From Paenibacillaceae bacterium (GTDB taxonomy: Bacteria; Bacillota; Clostridia; Lachnospirales; Lachnospiraceae): 64,000 nucleotides of DNA. The position numbers were made by a program, and so were the translations under genes. Shown in pieces: positions 27,243 through 36,129 of the stretch (its first letter is position 1; the number at the start of each line of letters is the position of its first letter). The stretch is from contig SVDU01000004.1 in the NCBI GenBank assembly GCA_015057705.1, forward strand, positions 1 to 64,000, in the 5' to 3' direction. The notes beneath the pieces were generated by a model. The model did not search any database. It had not been told where the DNA came from and saw only the letters and a program-made list of their open reading frames with translations.

Positions 27243-29510
27243 ATGGATATAAAAAAGTTGGTTGGGGAAATGACATTGGAGGAAAAAGCGGGACTGTGTT
27301 CAGGTGCGGATTTCTGGCATACAAAGACAGTGAATCGATTGAACATACCGGCCTCTATGGTGAGTGACGGCCCTCACGGGTTAAGAAAGCAGGATGAAAA
27401 AAGCGATCATTTAGGTGTCAATGACAGTATCAAAGCAGTCTGTTTTCCTACCGCATGTGCAACCGCTTCCTCTTTTGACCGGGAACTGCTTATCGCTCTT
27501 GGTGAGGCTTTGGGAGATGAGTGTCAGGCGGAGAATGTCAGTGTCATACTGGGACCTGCCGTTAACATTAAGCGTTCTCCTTTATGCGGCAGAAACTTTG
27601 AATATTTTTCGGAAGATCCCTATCTTGCAGCTGAGATGGCAGGAAGCCATATTAAGGGAGTACAGAGTAAGGCGGTAGGTACCAGTTTAAAGCATTTCCT
27701 TGCCAATAATCAGGAACACAGACGTATGACCTCTGATTCTGTAGTGGATGAAAGAACACTGCGGGAAATTTATCTGGCTGCTTTTGAAGGGGCGGTAAAA
27801 ACTGGAAATCCCTGGACTGTGATGTGTTCTTACAATAAAATAAACGGAACTTATGGTTCGGAAAACAGGCGTTATTTAACGGATATACTAAGAGACGAGT
27901 GGGGCTTTGACGGATATGTTATGAGTGACTGGGGAGCGGTGAATGACCGTGTTGCCGGAGTAATTGCAGGGCTTGATTTAGAGATGCCTTCCTCAGGGGG
28001 AGTCAATGATGCACGTTTGGTGGAAGCAGTGAGAGACGGACGGCTGATAGAAGAAGTTCTTGATCAGGCCGTTACCAGAATTCTGACCATTGTTGACCGA
28101 TACTTAAAGAACCGGAAGCCGGAAACCATATGGGATAAAGAAGCCCATCATGAATTGGCAAGAAAGATGGAGGGAGAGTGTGCAGTACTCTTGAAAAATC
28201 AGGGAATACTTCCTCTTTCTGATTCCGATGAAGTGGCATTTATCGGTTATTTTGCAGCTAATCCCAGATACCAGGGAGGCGGCAGCTCTCACATTAATTC
28301 TTCAAGGGTAGAGTCTGCTGTGGAGGCGGCCAAGGACAAGGGGGTAATCTATGCCCAGGGATATGAAATCGATGCAGATCAGATGAACAATACCTTGTTA
28401 GAGGAAGCTGTAGAAGTAGCAAAGAAAGTAAAAACAGCTGTTATTTTTGCCGGCCTTCCCGATTCCTTTGAATCAGAGGGGTATGACAGAATTCATATGG
28501 CTATGCCGGAATGTCAGAATGCCTTAATTGAAGCAGTGGCTGCCGTTCAGCCCAATACAGTAGTGGTGCTTCACAATGGTTCACCAGTAGAGATGCCTTG
28601 GATTCATAAGGTAAAAGGAGTGTTGGAGGCATATTTAGGCGGTCAGGCAGTTGGCGGTGCAGTTGTGGACATTTTATACGGTCATGTAAACCCAAGCGGA
28701 AAACTGGCTGAGACATTTCCGATCAAGCTGGAAGATAATCCGTCCTATCTTTATTATGGAGGAGAAAAGGATCGGGCAGAATACCGGGAAGGAGTATTTG
28801 TAGGATACCGGTATTATGATAAAAAGAAAATGGAAGTGCTGTTTCCCTTTGGTCATGGACTAAGCTATACCACCTTTGAATACAGCAATATGAAAGCTGA
28901 TAAATCCACCTTGAAAGATGATGAAACATTGACCGTTTCTCTTGATGTCACCAACACAGGTAAGGTTAAGGGGAAAGAGGCTGTACAAATTTACGTGGAA
29001 GCACCGGATAGCCAGGTAATCCGCCCGGTAAGAGAGCTGCGTGAATTTGCAAAGGTAGAATTAGAACCGGGAGAAACAAAAACAGTTGCGTTTACCCTTG
29101 GTAAACGGGCTTTTTCCTACTACCATGTGGAAATAAAAGACTGGTTTGTACAAACGGGGGATTATCTTATCCATGCAGCATCATCTTCCAGAGATCTTCG
29201 TCAGATGATAAGTGTGTACGTAGTATCTACAGTAAAGGAACTGGTGGTTTACGATTTAAACAGCACCATAGGGGACATTTTGTCAGATCCGGATGCTACA
29301 GAAATAATTACCCCACTTATTAACCGTTATAAAAAAGGTAGTGCATTGGGGAATTCCGACGGAGATGCTGCAAAATCGGCAATTACACAGCAAATGGACG
29401 ACGCCATGTTCCGATATATGCCTCTTCGCCAGATATTAAGCTTCGCGCCGGATGTCAGCTCTTTAAAAGAGCTGCAGGAATTGGTGGACCAGATTAATGA
29501 TAAGAAGTAG
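27243..29510 (+). CDS. GH3 beta-glucosidase
   Basis: The 755-residue enzyme has the GH3 N-terminal barrel (GPAVNIKRSPLCGRNFEYFSEDP) with the nucleophile aspartate in VMSDWGAV (Asp229). The second alpha/beta domain contains GGGSSHIN and GLPDSFESEGYDR, and a C-terminal fibronectin-like domain follows (GKEAVQIYVEAP). It hydrolyses terminal beta-linked glucose or related sugars in the cytoplasm. It follows the GH2 gene by 29 bases and is the last gene of the block. With GH2 it suggests use of mixed gluco-manno-oligosaccharides. Confidence 0.9.
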   Translation: MDIKKLVGEMTLEEKAGLCSGADFWHTKTVNRLNIPASMVSDGPHGLRKQDEKSDHLGVNDSIKAVCFPTACATASSFDRELLIALGEALGDECQAENVSVILGPAVNIKRSPLCGRNFEYFSEDPYLAAEMAGSHIKGVQSKAVGTSLKHFLANNQEHRRMTSDSVVDERTLREIYLAAFEGAVKTGNPWTVMCSYNKINGTYGSENRRYLTDILRDEWGFDGYVMSDWGAVNDRVAGVIAGLDLEMPSSGGVNDARLVEAVRDGRLIEEVLDQAVTRILTIVDRYLKNRKPETIWDKEAHHELARKMEGECAVLLKNQGILPLSDSDEVAFIGYFAANPRYQGGGSSHINSSRVESAVEAAKDKGVIYAQGYEIDADQMNNTLLEEAVEVAKKVKTAVIFAGLPDSFESEGYDRIHMAMPECQNALIEAVAAVQPNTVVVLHNGSPVEMPWIHKVKGVLEAYLGGQAVGGAVVDILYGHVNPSGKLAETFPIKLEDNPSYLYYGGEKDRAEYREGVFVGYRYYDKKKMEVLFPFGHGLSYTTFEYSNMKADKSTLKDDETLTVSLDVTNTGKVKGKEAVQIYVEAPDSQVIRPVRELREFAKVELEPGETKTVAFTLGKRAFSYYHVEIKDWFVQTGDYLIHAASSSRDLRQMISVYVVSTVKELVVYDLNSTIGDILSDPDATEIITPLINRYKKGSALGNSDGDAAKSAITQQMDDAMFRYMPLRQILSFAPDVSSLKELQELVDQINDKK

Positions 29511-29530
29511 AAACATAGTTATATAAGTTT

Positions 29531-29569
29531 AAAGAAAAGACGGGCATGATTTGTGCCTGTCTTTTCTTT
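29531..29569 (+). terminator. strong Rho-independent terminator closing the glycan block
   Basis: A 16-base stem (29531-29546 with 29554-29569, core GACGGGCA/TGCCTGTC) ends in CTTTTCTTT. Confidence 0.88.
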
Positions 29570-29603
29570 GCAAATTCCTGTTTTTGTGTATTTTTCCTTA
29601 TTG

Positions 29604-29632
29604 TTGACAGTTGTGGATCAATGCTTTATGCT
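29604..29632 (+). promoter_or_regulatory. sigma-A-like promoter resembling that of the WYL regulator
   Basis: TTGACA (29604-29609), 17 bases, TATGCT (29627-29632). The surrounding 45 bases closely resemble 30561-30605, in front of the WYL regulator gene, with identical spacing of the boxes. A TGA/TCA half-conserved dyad remains here. Confidence 0.55.
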
Positions 29633-29655
29633 GTATTAAAAAACAAATCAGTGAA

Positions 29656-29865
29656 ATGATAACAAATGAGTTCAATCTTCGTTTTGGATCCAGAGATGAC
29701 AAAGGACTAGTCATTGGACTGGCTCAATCCATTGGGGAATCATTAATGAATTTTGCCGACAAATTAAATCTGGAGGAAGTAGATCAGGGCGGAGTTAATC
29801 TGCAATTTTGCAGCTTTGGATTTTTCCATTTGTTATATGGAACAGGGAATTACGCAGAGGCTTAA
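29656..29865 (+). CDS. doubtful 69-residue ORF or gene remnant
   Basis: An open frame begins at ATG 29656 (the frame is open from 29611) and encodes MITNEFNLRFGSRDDKG followed by a part ending QFCSFGFFHLLYGTGNYAEA. There is no clear ribosome site. It sits behind a plausible promoter in an otherwise empty 420-base region between the glycan block and the DJ-1 gene. The rest of that region (29866-29931) holds only GGGG/CCCC-type small hairpins. I recognise no family; it could be a real small protein or the remnant of a larger gene. Confidence 0.3.
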   Translation: MITNEFNLRFGSRDDKGLVIGLAQSIGESLMNFADKLNLEEVDQGGVNLQFCSFGFFHLLYGTGNYAEA

Positions 29866-29931
29866 GCTCTAATTATATTTAGGGGTATTCCCCCAGACAG
29901 GTGAGGTCAGGGGAAATGCCCTGGGCTTTAC

Positions 29932-30525
29932 TTAGTTCTGATTTCCCTCATAAATGCCGTATTTATAAAATTTATACCAACTAAGAATCTCGTTTTCTGG
30001 CGCAATATTTAATGCCATAAGAACCTCTCTTGCAAATTCCAAAGGCGAAACTCCATTTGCAGTAATGATTTTTTCATCTCTAACCGCCGGCTCCACAATA
30101 TAGTTTTTTTCTCCTGTATAAGCATTTTTGGCCCACTGTTTTAAATTATCGCAGTCATTGCTGGTATGACGGACGTCATTTAACAGCCCAATTGTACCCA
30201 GGAATGCGGAAGCATCACAGATGCCAGCCAGAATTCTTCCATCATGAAAACATCTTTCTGCCAGCGGCCGGATCTGCTGCGCTGATTCCCCCCTCCATGA
30301 GGTTCCGCCGATAAGGATGAGAGCCTCATAATCCTTTGGCATATCGTGTATATCATAATCAGGAATAACCCGGAATCCGCCAATGGATTCCACTGCCTTC
30401 TTTTCTAAGGACACAGTCTTGACATCATATTGATTGGCATCAAATGTCCGGATTGCGGAAGATAAATAGGCTGCTTCCCAATCTGCAAATCCTTCTAAAA
30501 TTACAAATAATACATTCTTTTTCAT
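29932..30525 (-). CDS. DJ-1/PfpI family protein
   Basis: The 197-residue protein has the DJ-1/PfpI fold: an N-terminal VLFVILEGFADWEAAY strand-helix with the conserved glutamate, ALILIGGTSW, and the nucleophile elbow AGICDAS with the reactive cysteine near residue 102. Members act as class I amidotransferase-like hydrolases, deglycases or stress proteins. AAAAGGAG precedes the ATG. It is divergent from a WYL regulator and shares a perfect inverted repeat with it, so that regulator probably controls it. Confidence 0.85.
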   Translation of the reverse strand: MKKNVLFVILEGFADWEAAYLSSAIRTFDANQYDVKTVSLEKKAVESIGGFRVIPDYDIHDMPKDYEALILIGGTSWRGESAQQIRPLAERCFHDGRILAGICDASAFLGTIGLLNDVRHTSNDCDNLKQWAKNAYTGEKNYIVEPAVRDEKIITANGVSPLEFAREVLMALNIAPENEILSWYKFYKYGIYEGNQN

Positions 30526-30563
30526 AATATTCTCCTTTTTTTCTTAAGTATAACATTCCATTG

Positions 30564-30592
30564 TTGACATCTGTATGTCAATGATTTAAGCT
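30564..30592 (+). promoter_or_regulatory. promoter and operator between the DJ-1 and WYL genes
   Basis: TTGACA (30564-30569), 17 bases, TAAGCT (30587-30592) faces the WYL gene. The 18 bases 30564-30581 form a perfect dyad, TTGACAT-CTGT-ATGTCAA, which also supplies a TTGACA on the opposite strand towards the DJ-1 gene. This is a strong candidate operator for the WYL regulator. Confidence 0.6.
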
Positions 30593-30617
30593 GATCTAAA
30601 AAAATGGAAGTGATGAG

Positions 30618-31553
30618 ATGAAAATAGACAGGCTTATTGCAATTATCATGATTCTTTTGGAACGGAAGAAAGTAACCGCAAAATATCTGGCAGAGATGTT
30701 TGAAGTTTCCATGCGGACGATATACAGGGATTTAGATGTAATTAATCAGGCAGGAATTCCGGTCTTTGCCACCTCAGGACCGGGCGGCGGTGTTGAAATC
30801 ATGAAAGAATTTAAAGTGGAAAAACGAATCTTCTCTGCAAATGATATAAACGCACTTCTGATGGGATTATCCAGTATTAAAAATAATCTGCCTGGGGAAC
30901 AGACCATGGCAGCGTTGGCAAAAGTAAAGGGAATGATTCCAATAGAACATCATAAGGAGTGGGAATATCGTGCATATCAGATGAAAATAGATGCATTACC
31001 CTGGTTCAATGCCGGAAATTTATTTTCCACAGTAGAGATAATACAAGAAGCATTAAATCAGCAAAGGCTTCTCACATTCCAATACCGGGATATCAGAGAT
31101 AAAAAAAGCAGCAGAGAAGTAGAACCCTATCGTCTTTTATGGAAGGGAGAGGCATGGTATCTTCAGGGTTATTGTCTGTCACGAAGGGATTTTCGTACGT
31201 TTAAACTGTTAAGGATGAGCGATCTGCTAATATCAGATCAGCAATTTGAAATCCGGGATTTCCCCATGGAACGGTTGGATGAGATGCAGGCTAGAGAAAA
31301 TACACTAACAAGGGTAAAACTAAGGATTCAGGAAGGAGTAAGGGATTTAGTTATAACGCGTTTTGGGGAAGACTGTCTTACTCCCGATGGTCCGGATCAT
31401 TATATAGCCGAACTGCATATGCCTGTGGATGATCTGGCCTGTGGCTATCTGCTTGGCATGGGAACCAGATGTGTATGTCTGGAGCCGGAGGAAATGCGGG
31501 AAAAGATGAGACAGCTTTCTTCAGAGATCTGTGGATTTTACCAATCTTCATAA
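30618..31553 (+). CDS. YafY-type regulator (HTH_11 plus WYL domain)
   Basis: The 311-residue regulator has an N-terminal winged helix (residues 1-60, LIAIIMILLERKKVTAKYLAEMF then TIYRDLDVINQAGIPV) and a WYL domain in the second half (LLTFQYRDIRDKKSSREVEPYRL then WYLQGYCLSR). A WYL C-terminal extension follows. WYL domains bind small ligands or nucleic acid. The position next to the perfect 18-base dyad suggests autoregulation and control of the divergent DJ-1 gene. Confidence 0.88.
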   Translation: MKIDRLIAIIMILLERKKVTAKYLAEMFEVSMRTIYRDLDVINQAGIPVFATSGPGGGVEIMKEFKVEKRIFSANDINALLMGLSSIKNNLPGEQTMAALAKVKGMIPIEHHKEWEYRAYQMKIDALPWFNAGNLFSTVEIIQEALNQQRLLTFQYRDIRDKKSSREVEPYRLLWKGEAWYLQGYCLSRRDFRTFKLLRMSDLLISDQQFEIRDFPMERLDEMQARENTLTRVKLRIQEGVRDLVITRFGEDCLTPDGPDHYIAELHMPVDDLACGYLLGMGTRCVCLEPEEMREKMRQLSSEICGFYQSS

Positions 31554-31638
31554 GCTTCTATGTCATAGCTTCTCGGCATATAGATAGGATGTACTTTTTT
31601 GAAACTGCAAAAGGCTATAAAACGAAAGGAGTGCATCC

Positions 31639-32649
31639 ATGATTGTATCGTGGCTGACAACCAATGAGTGTAATTTAAGATGCAGGCATTGTTACCAGGA
31701 TGCCGGAAGCAGAAAAACAAAAGAACTGACAACAGCAGAAGCAGAAAAGATGATCGGTGAAATCGCAAAGGCAGGATTTAAAATCATGATTTTCAGTGGG
31801 GGAGAGCCACTGATGCGGCCGGATATTTATCATTTGGTATCCCATGCGTCAAAAGCCGGGCTAAGGCCGGTCTTTGGAACCAATGGGACACTTTTGACGG
31901 AAGAAACGGCGAGAAAGTTAAAAGACTGCGGTGCTGCAGCCATGGGAATCAGCGTGGATAGTTTAAATGAAGAAAAGCATAATGATTTCAGAGGCTGCTC
32001 CGATGCATTCCGCTTAACCATGGAAGGAATTGAAAACTGCAAAAAAGTGGGACTGCCATTTCAGATCCATACCACAGTTCTGGACTGGAATCAGGCGGAA
32101 GTAAGCCAGATCATTGATTTTAGTGTAAATGTGGGAGCCGTGGCAAACTACATATTTTTTCTCATTCCGGTGGGGAGAGGAAAATTTCTGGAAGACACTT
32201 CCTTGCAGGTTATGGAATATGAAGCACTATTAAAAACCATTATGGAGAAACAGAAAAATGTACCCATTGATATAAAGCCCACCTGTGCGCCTCAATTTGT
32301 CCGTGTGGCAAAGGAACTGGAGGTTCAGACTCGTTTTAAAAAGGGCTGCCTTGCCGGCTTGTCTTATTGTGTGATTACTCCGGAGGGGCTGGTAAGACCT
32401 TGTGCATATATGACGGAAATTGCAGGAGATGTCCGGGAGGAATCATTTGATAAAATCTGGTGTAAAAGCAGTGTGTTTAAAAAGTTAAGAAGCAGGGAGT
32501 ATAAGGGCACCTGCAGTACATGCATTTACAAAGAAGACTGCGGTGGCTGCAGGGCAAGAGCCGGATATTACCACGACGGTGACTATATGGCAGAGGACAG
32601 TTACTGTGGGTTTGGAACCAGGTGGAAGGAGGGACTTCCTGCAAAATGA
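31639..32649 (+). CDS. radical SAM/SPASM protein resembling AhbD/NirJ of haem biosynthesis
   Basis: The 336-residue enzyme has the radical SAM 4Fe-4S motif CNLRCRHC (Cys11, Cys15, Cys18), the SAM-binding GGEP motif, and a C-terminal SPASM region with cysteines in LVRPCAYM, CSTCIYKEDCGGCRARAGYY and a final DSYC. The pieces IKPTCAPQFVRVAKE and GCLAGLSYC are very like AhbD and NirJ, which modify iron-porphyrin side chains. Its stop overlaps the start of a FecB-type lipoprotein gene (ATGA). The operon therefore links a porphyrin-type radical enzyme with an importer. The exact substrate is inferred only. Confidence 0.8.
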   Translation: MIVSWLTTNECNLRCRHCYQDAGSRKTKELTTAEAEKMIGEIAKAGFKIMIFSGGEPLMRPDIYHLVSHASKAGLRPVFGTNGTLLTEETARKLKDCGAAAMGISVDSLNEEKHNDFRGCSDAFRLTMEGIENCKKVGLPFQIHTTVLDWNQAEVSQIIDFSVNVGAVANYIFFLIPVGRGKFLEDTSLQVMEYEALLKTIMEKQKNVPIDIKPTCAPQFVRVAKELEVQTRFKKGCLAGLSYCVITPEGLVRPCAYMTEIAGDVREESFDKIWCKSSVFKKLRSREYKGTCSTCIYKEDCGGCRARAGYYHDGDYMAEDSYCGFGTRWKEGLPAK

Positions 32650-33602
32650 ATTTCCGTTTGCTGAAAATAACGATAATAATTACGATACTTACTTCCTTCA
32701 TATCTGGATGCGCAGCTCGGACTGTGGCTGAAGCCAGAAATGAGGCAGATGATCAGACCGGGTATTATCAATTTACGGATGCCTTAGGACAGGAGATTCG
32801 GGTGAAAAATCCCAAACGTGTTGTTGCGCTCATGGGAAGCTTTGCGGATACCTGGCAAAAAGCAGGGGGAGAGCTATGCGGAGTGACCGATGATGCATTT
32901 GATGAAAGAGGTCTTGAACTTCCTGACAACGTGATCTCTGTGGGGATGTACAACAGCCCTAATCTGGAGACGATCATTGGGCTGAATCCTGATCTCGTCA
33001 TATTGTCGTCTGAGACGAAAGAGCACACAGCTTTAAAGGAAGCGTTGAAACAGGCAGGAATTACAGCTGCCTATTTTCATGTGACTTACTTTGAGGATTA
33101 TCTTTCCATGCTGCGAATCTGCACGGATATTACTGGAAGAGAGGATTTATATAAGAAAAATGGATTGGAGACAAAGCAGCAGATTGAAACTGTGATCAAT
33201 AAGAATATCCCGGAAAGTTCTCCAAGAGTTCTTTTTCTTATCACCTATTCCGGCGGTGTCGTGGCTAAAAATTCTGAATGCATGACAGGAAAAATGTTGA
33301 AAGACTTAGGCTGCATCAATCTGGCAGATGAAAACAAAAGTCTGTTAAAAGAATTTACCATGGAAGCTATCCTGAAAGAAGACCCGGATTATATTTTTGT
33401 TGTTCCTATGGGTAATGATGATGCGCAGGCAAATAAAAATCTAAAAGAGAGTATCGAGAAAAATCCGGCGTGGAATGGTTTGAAAGCAGTTCAGAATCAG
33501 CATTATATCCTTCTTCCCAAAGAGAAGTTTTTATATAAGCCCAATGAGAAATGGGGGGAGAGCTATGTTTACCTTTCTGAAATTCTCTGCGGCACCAGAT
33601 AA
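32646..33602 (+). CDS. FecB/BtuF-type ABC substrate-binding lipoprotein
   Basis: The protein of about 318 residues has a lipoprotein signal with lipobox FISGC (Cys22). The binding domain has YYQFTDALGQEIRVKNPKRV, an LNPDLVILSSE segment and a C-terminal lobe. These are typical of periplasmic-binding proteins for iron-siderophore, haem or cobalamin. AGGAGGG precedes ATG 32646. The overlap with the radical SAM stop means translational coupling. The ligand could be a tetrapyrrole or a metallophore. Confidence 0.87.
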   Translation: MNFRLLKITIIITILTSFISGCAARTVAEARNEADDQTGYYQFTDALGQEIRVKNPKRVVALMGSFADTWQKAGGELCGVTDDAFDERGLELPDNVISVGMYNSPNLETIIGLNPDLVILSSETKEHTALKEALKQAGITAAYFHVTYFEDYLSMLRICTDITGREDLYKKNGLETKQQIETVINKNIPESSPRVLFLITYSGGVVAKNSECMTGKMLKDLGCINLADENKSLLKEFTMEAILKEDPDYIFVVPMGNDDAQANKNLKESIEKNPAWNGLKAVQNQHYILLPKEKFLYKPNEKWGESYVYLSEILCGTR

Positions 33603-34593
33603 GAAGGGCTATTTGTTTCTGTTGATTTCTTTTACTTTTCTTATTGTTTCTGCTTTGCTTGGATTATTTTCCGGTGCCAGCTTTATTCCGCCCTCTGTGA
33701 TATTTGAGGTTATATGTTCCGGCAGAACGCAGGACCCTGTTTACCGTATTTTTATGACTGTGCGGCTGCCGCGGGTCTTGGGAGCACTGCTTGCAGGAAG
33801 TGGTCTTGCTGTTTCCGGATCAATTCTTCAGACGGTGTTTCATAATCCGCTGGCAAGTCCCAATATCATAGGTGTCAATGCAGGGGCAGGACTGTTTGTG
33901 CTGATCTGTTCTATTTTTTTTCCAGGTGCCCATGACCTGATACCTTTTGCTGCATTTTTAGGAGCGCTTCTTGCATCGGTTCTGATTCTGCTTATTGCGA
34001 TGACCAGCCGGATGTCGCAGTTATTGCTTGTTCTGTCCGGATTTGTGATCAACAGTCTGTTTACAGCCGGAATGAATGCAGTGCTGATATTGTTTCCCGA
34101 TGCTTATGTAGGCGCGGGTAACTTTCTGGCAGGAGGTCTTTCCGGGGTTACTACGGATCGGCTGATTTATCCCACTTTTGCCATACTGGGAGGGATTTTG
34201 CTTTCTTTCTGCTGTGCAAAAGTTTTAAATCATCTGGGGCTTGGCACAGAACGTGCCGGTGCTTTAGGAATGAATGTACCTGTGATCAGATGCCTGGCAA
34301 TCGCCATCGCTGCGGCATTGGCGGGTGCAGCTGTAAGCTTTGCAGGGCTCATTGGTTTTGTGGGTCTTATTATTCCTCATGGAGTGAAGCTTTTAATCGG
34401 TACGGATAACCGCTTCGTATTACCCGGCAGCGCACTTCTTGGCGGAATGTTTGTTATATTATGTGATTTTTTTGCACGGACGTTATTTATTCCTTATGAA
34501 CTTCCGGTAGGGATCCTGTTGTCTATTGTGGGCTGCCCATTCTTTCTTTATCTGATTTTGAAAAACAGAAACAGGAGGGATTTGGAATGTTAA
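33565..34593 (+). CDS. FecCD-family ABC permease
   Basis: The protein of about 342 residues has some nine to ten membrane helices. Family motifs are RLPRVLGALLAGSGLAVSG, QTVFHNPLASPNIIGVNAGA and the ATPase-contact loop ending in LIGFVGLIIPH. ATG 33565, behind GGGGGGAG, is preferred. The gene overlaps the lipoprotein gene by 38 bases. It forms the homodimeric channel of the importer. Confidence 0.9.
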   Translation: MFTFLKFSAAPDKKGYLFLLISFTFLIVSALLGLFSGASFIPPSVIFEVICSGRTQDPVYRIFMTVRLPRVLGALLAGSGLAVSGSILQTVFHNPLASPNIIGVNAGAGLFVLICSIFFPGAHDLIPFAAFLGALLASVLILLIAMTSRMSQLLLVLSGFVINSLFTAGMNAVLILFPDAYVGAGNFLAGGLSGVTTDRLIYPTFAILGGILLSFCCAKVLNHLGLGTERAGALGMNVPVIRCLAIAIAAALAGAAVSFAGLIGFVGLIIPHGVKLLIGTDNRFVLPGSALLGGMFVILCDFFARTLFIPYELPVGILLSIVGCPFFLYLILKNRNRRDLEC

Positions 34594-35375
34594 AAATGGA
34601 GGGGGTTTCTTATTCTTATCATAAAAACAGACCGGTTATCACAAATCTGGATTTAGAAATAGAGGATGGGAAGATAACTACAATCGCCGGTCCAAATGGC
34701 TGCGGAAAGAGTACGGTCTTAAAGCTGGCTTCCCACCTGCTGAAACCCCAGGCTGGCGAAATTTTTTTAGGCGAAAAAAATCTCTCTCATATGAGTAAGA
34801 GAGCGGTGGCGAGAGAAGTATCGATGCTCTTTCAGAATAGCCAGATCCCGGATATGACCGCTCTGCGAGCAGTAATGGCCGCAAGATATCCCTACCAGTC
34901 TTCTTTTTCCGGCTATACAAAAGAAGAGGAAGAGATGAGCGAATGTGCCATGGAACTGACTGGCTGCAAAGAGTTTCGGCATAAAAATATGGCAGAGCTT
35001 TCGGGCGGTGAGCGGCAGAGAGTGTTTCTTGCAATGATTTACAATCAGGATACTCCCCTGATTCTTCTTGATGAACCGACTATCTATCTGGACATTCATG
35101 TTACCTACGAAATAATGGAGCTGATACGAAACCTGAACAAAAATCGAAAAAAAACCATAGTGATGGTGCTTCATGATCTAAATCTGGCTCTTCAGTATTC
35201 TGATTCTATTGTCTTAATGAATCATGGCAGTATTTTTAACCTCCATACACCAGGTGATGAGCGTATTTTAGAAAGCATCAAATCTCTTTTTGGCATAGAA
35301 GTTCGCAATTTCAGAGATAGCCAGAATTCTTTTTATTGCTTTGCCCAATCTATTGATAAAGATATTATCGTATAG
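34587..35375 (+). CDS. FecE-type ABC ATPase
   Basis: The 262-residue ATPase has Walker A GPNGCGKST, a Q-loop near MLFQNSQIPD, signature LSGGERQR, Walker B LILLDEPTIYLD and MVLHDLNLALQ with the switch histidine. It overlaps the permease gene by 7 bases and completes the radical SAM, FecB, FecCD, FecE operon. Confidence 0.9.
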   Translation: MLKMEGVSYSYHKNRPVITNLDLEIEDGKITTIAGPNGCGKSTVLKLASHLLKPQAGEIFLGEKNLSHMSKRAVAREVSMLFQNSQIPDMTALRAVMAARYPYQSSFSGYTKEEEEMSECAMELTGCKEFRHKNMAELSGGERQRVFLAMIYNQDTPLILLDEPTIYLDIHVTYEIMELIRNLNKNRKKTIVMVLHDLNLALQYSDSIVLMNHGSIFNLHTPGDERILESIKSLFGIEVRNFRDSQNSFYCFAQSIDKDIIV

Positions 35376-35410
35376 TTGATAAATACAAATAAAATACTTG
35401 ACAAAAGCAA

Positions 35411-36107
35411 CACACCAATGTTCTCGGATTGCTTAACCAGCATTTTCTGGATAGTCCCTATTCCCTTTCAGAAGTGCGGATCCTTCATGAGATCGAAAAA
35501 ACAGAACAATGTACAGCCAGCATGCTGGCGGATATGCTTTCCATGGATGTGGGGTACTCAAGCCGGATATTAAAAAAGTTTCAAAAGTCCGGATTGATTG
35601 AGAAAAAACAGTCTGCAGAAGACAGACGTTCTCAATATCTTACTGTAACCATTTGGAAAGGAAAATCAGGACCAGTTTAATGACCGATCTGACCAACAGA
35701 TAGAAAAGCTGGTGGAGACCCTTCCTGAGGAAGAGATTAAGGTGCTGGCACGGAACATGACTTCCATTGAAACCATATTGACAAAAGGGAAAAATATCAG
35801 GCGCAGTGATATTAAGATTCGTAATGATGTAAGACCAGGGGATGCAGGCTATCTTACTTATTTACATGGCTGGATTTACAAAAAGGAATACGATTATTCT
35901 GTGGCGTTTGAGGGATATGTTGCAGAATCCTTTTATCAGTTTCTGGTCCAGTATAATCCGGAGAAAGACAGGCTCTGGTGTGCAGAGCATGAGGGAGAGA
36001 TCGTGGGCTGCATCGGTATCGTCGGTCATGGCGGGATGATTTGCTGGGGCTGGAATTCGAATTGGAGATATAAACCTGAAATTATTTTAATACAATATAA
36101 TAATTGA
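35411..36107 (+). pseudogene. decayed MarR-GNAT fusion gene
   Basis: The first part (from about 35411) encodes TNVLGLLNQHFLDSPYSL and a MarR winged helix up to DRRSQYLTVT, with the normal N-terminus missing. Near 35655 the reading frame shifts by one: reading on in the next frame gives GKENQDQFNDRSDQQIEKL and joins the linker VETLPEEEI. A GNAT acetyltransferase start follows (RNDVRPGDAGYLTYLHGWIY) and breaks off after CIGIVGHG near 36030, replaced by unrelated sequence. The gene is thus truncated at both ends and frameshifted. The intact family couples a MarR regulator to a GNAT acetyltransferase. Confidence 0.8.
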
Positions 36108-36129
36108 AAGAAAGAAGAGGTACTATTGA

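Noticed and set aside
34678-35174. Two long minus-strand frames (118 and 135 codons)
   Set aside because: Both are antisense to the FecE-type ATPase gene whose motifs are intact.
35398-35403. TTGACA as promoter of the MarR-GNAT gene
   Set aside because: No -10 box at proper spacing and the gene start is missing.
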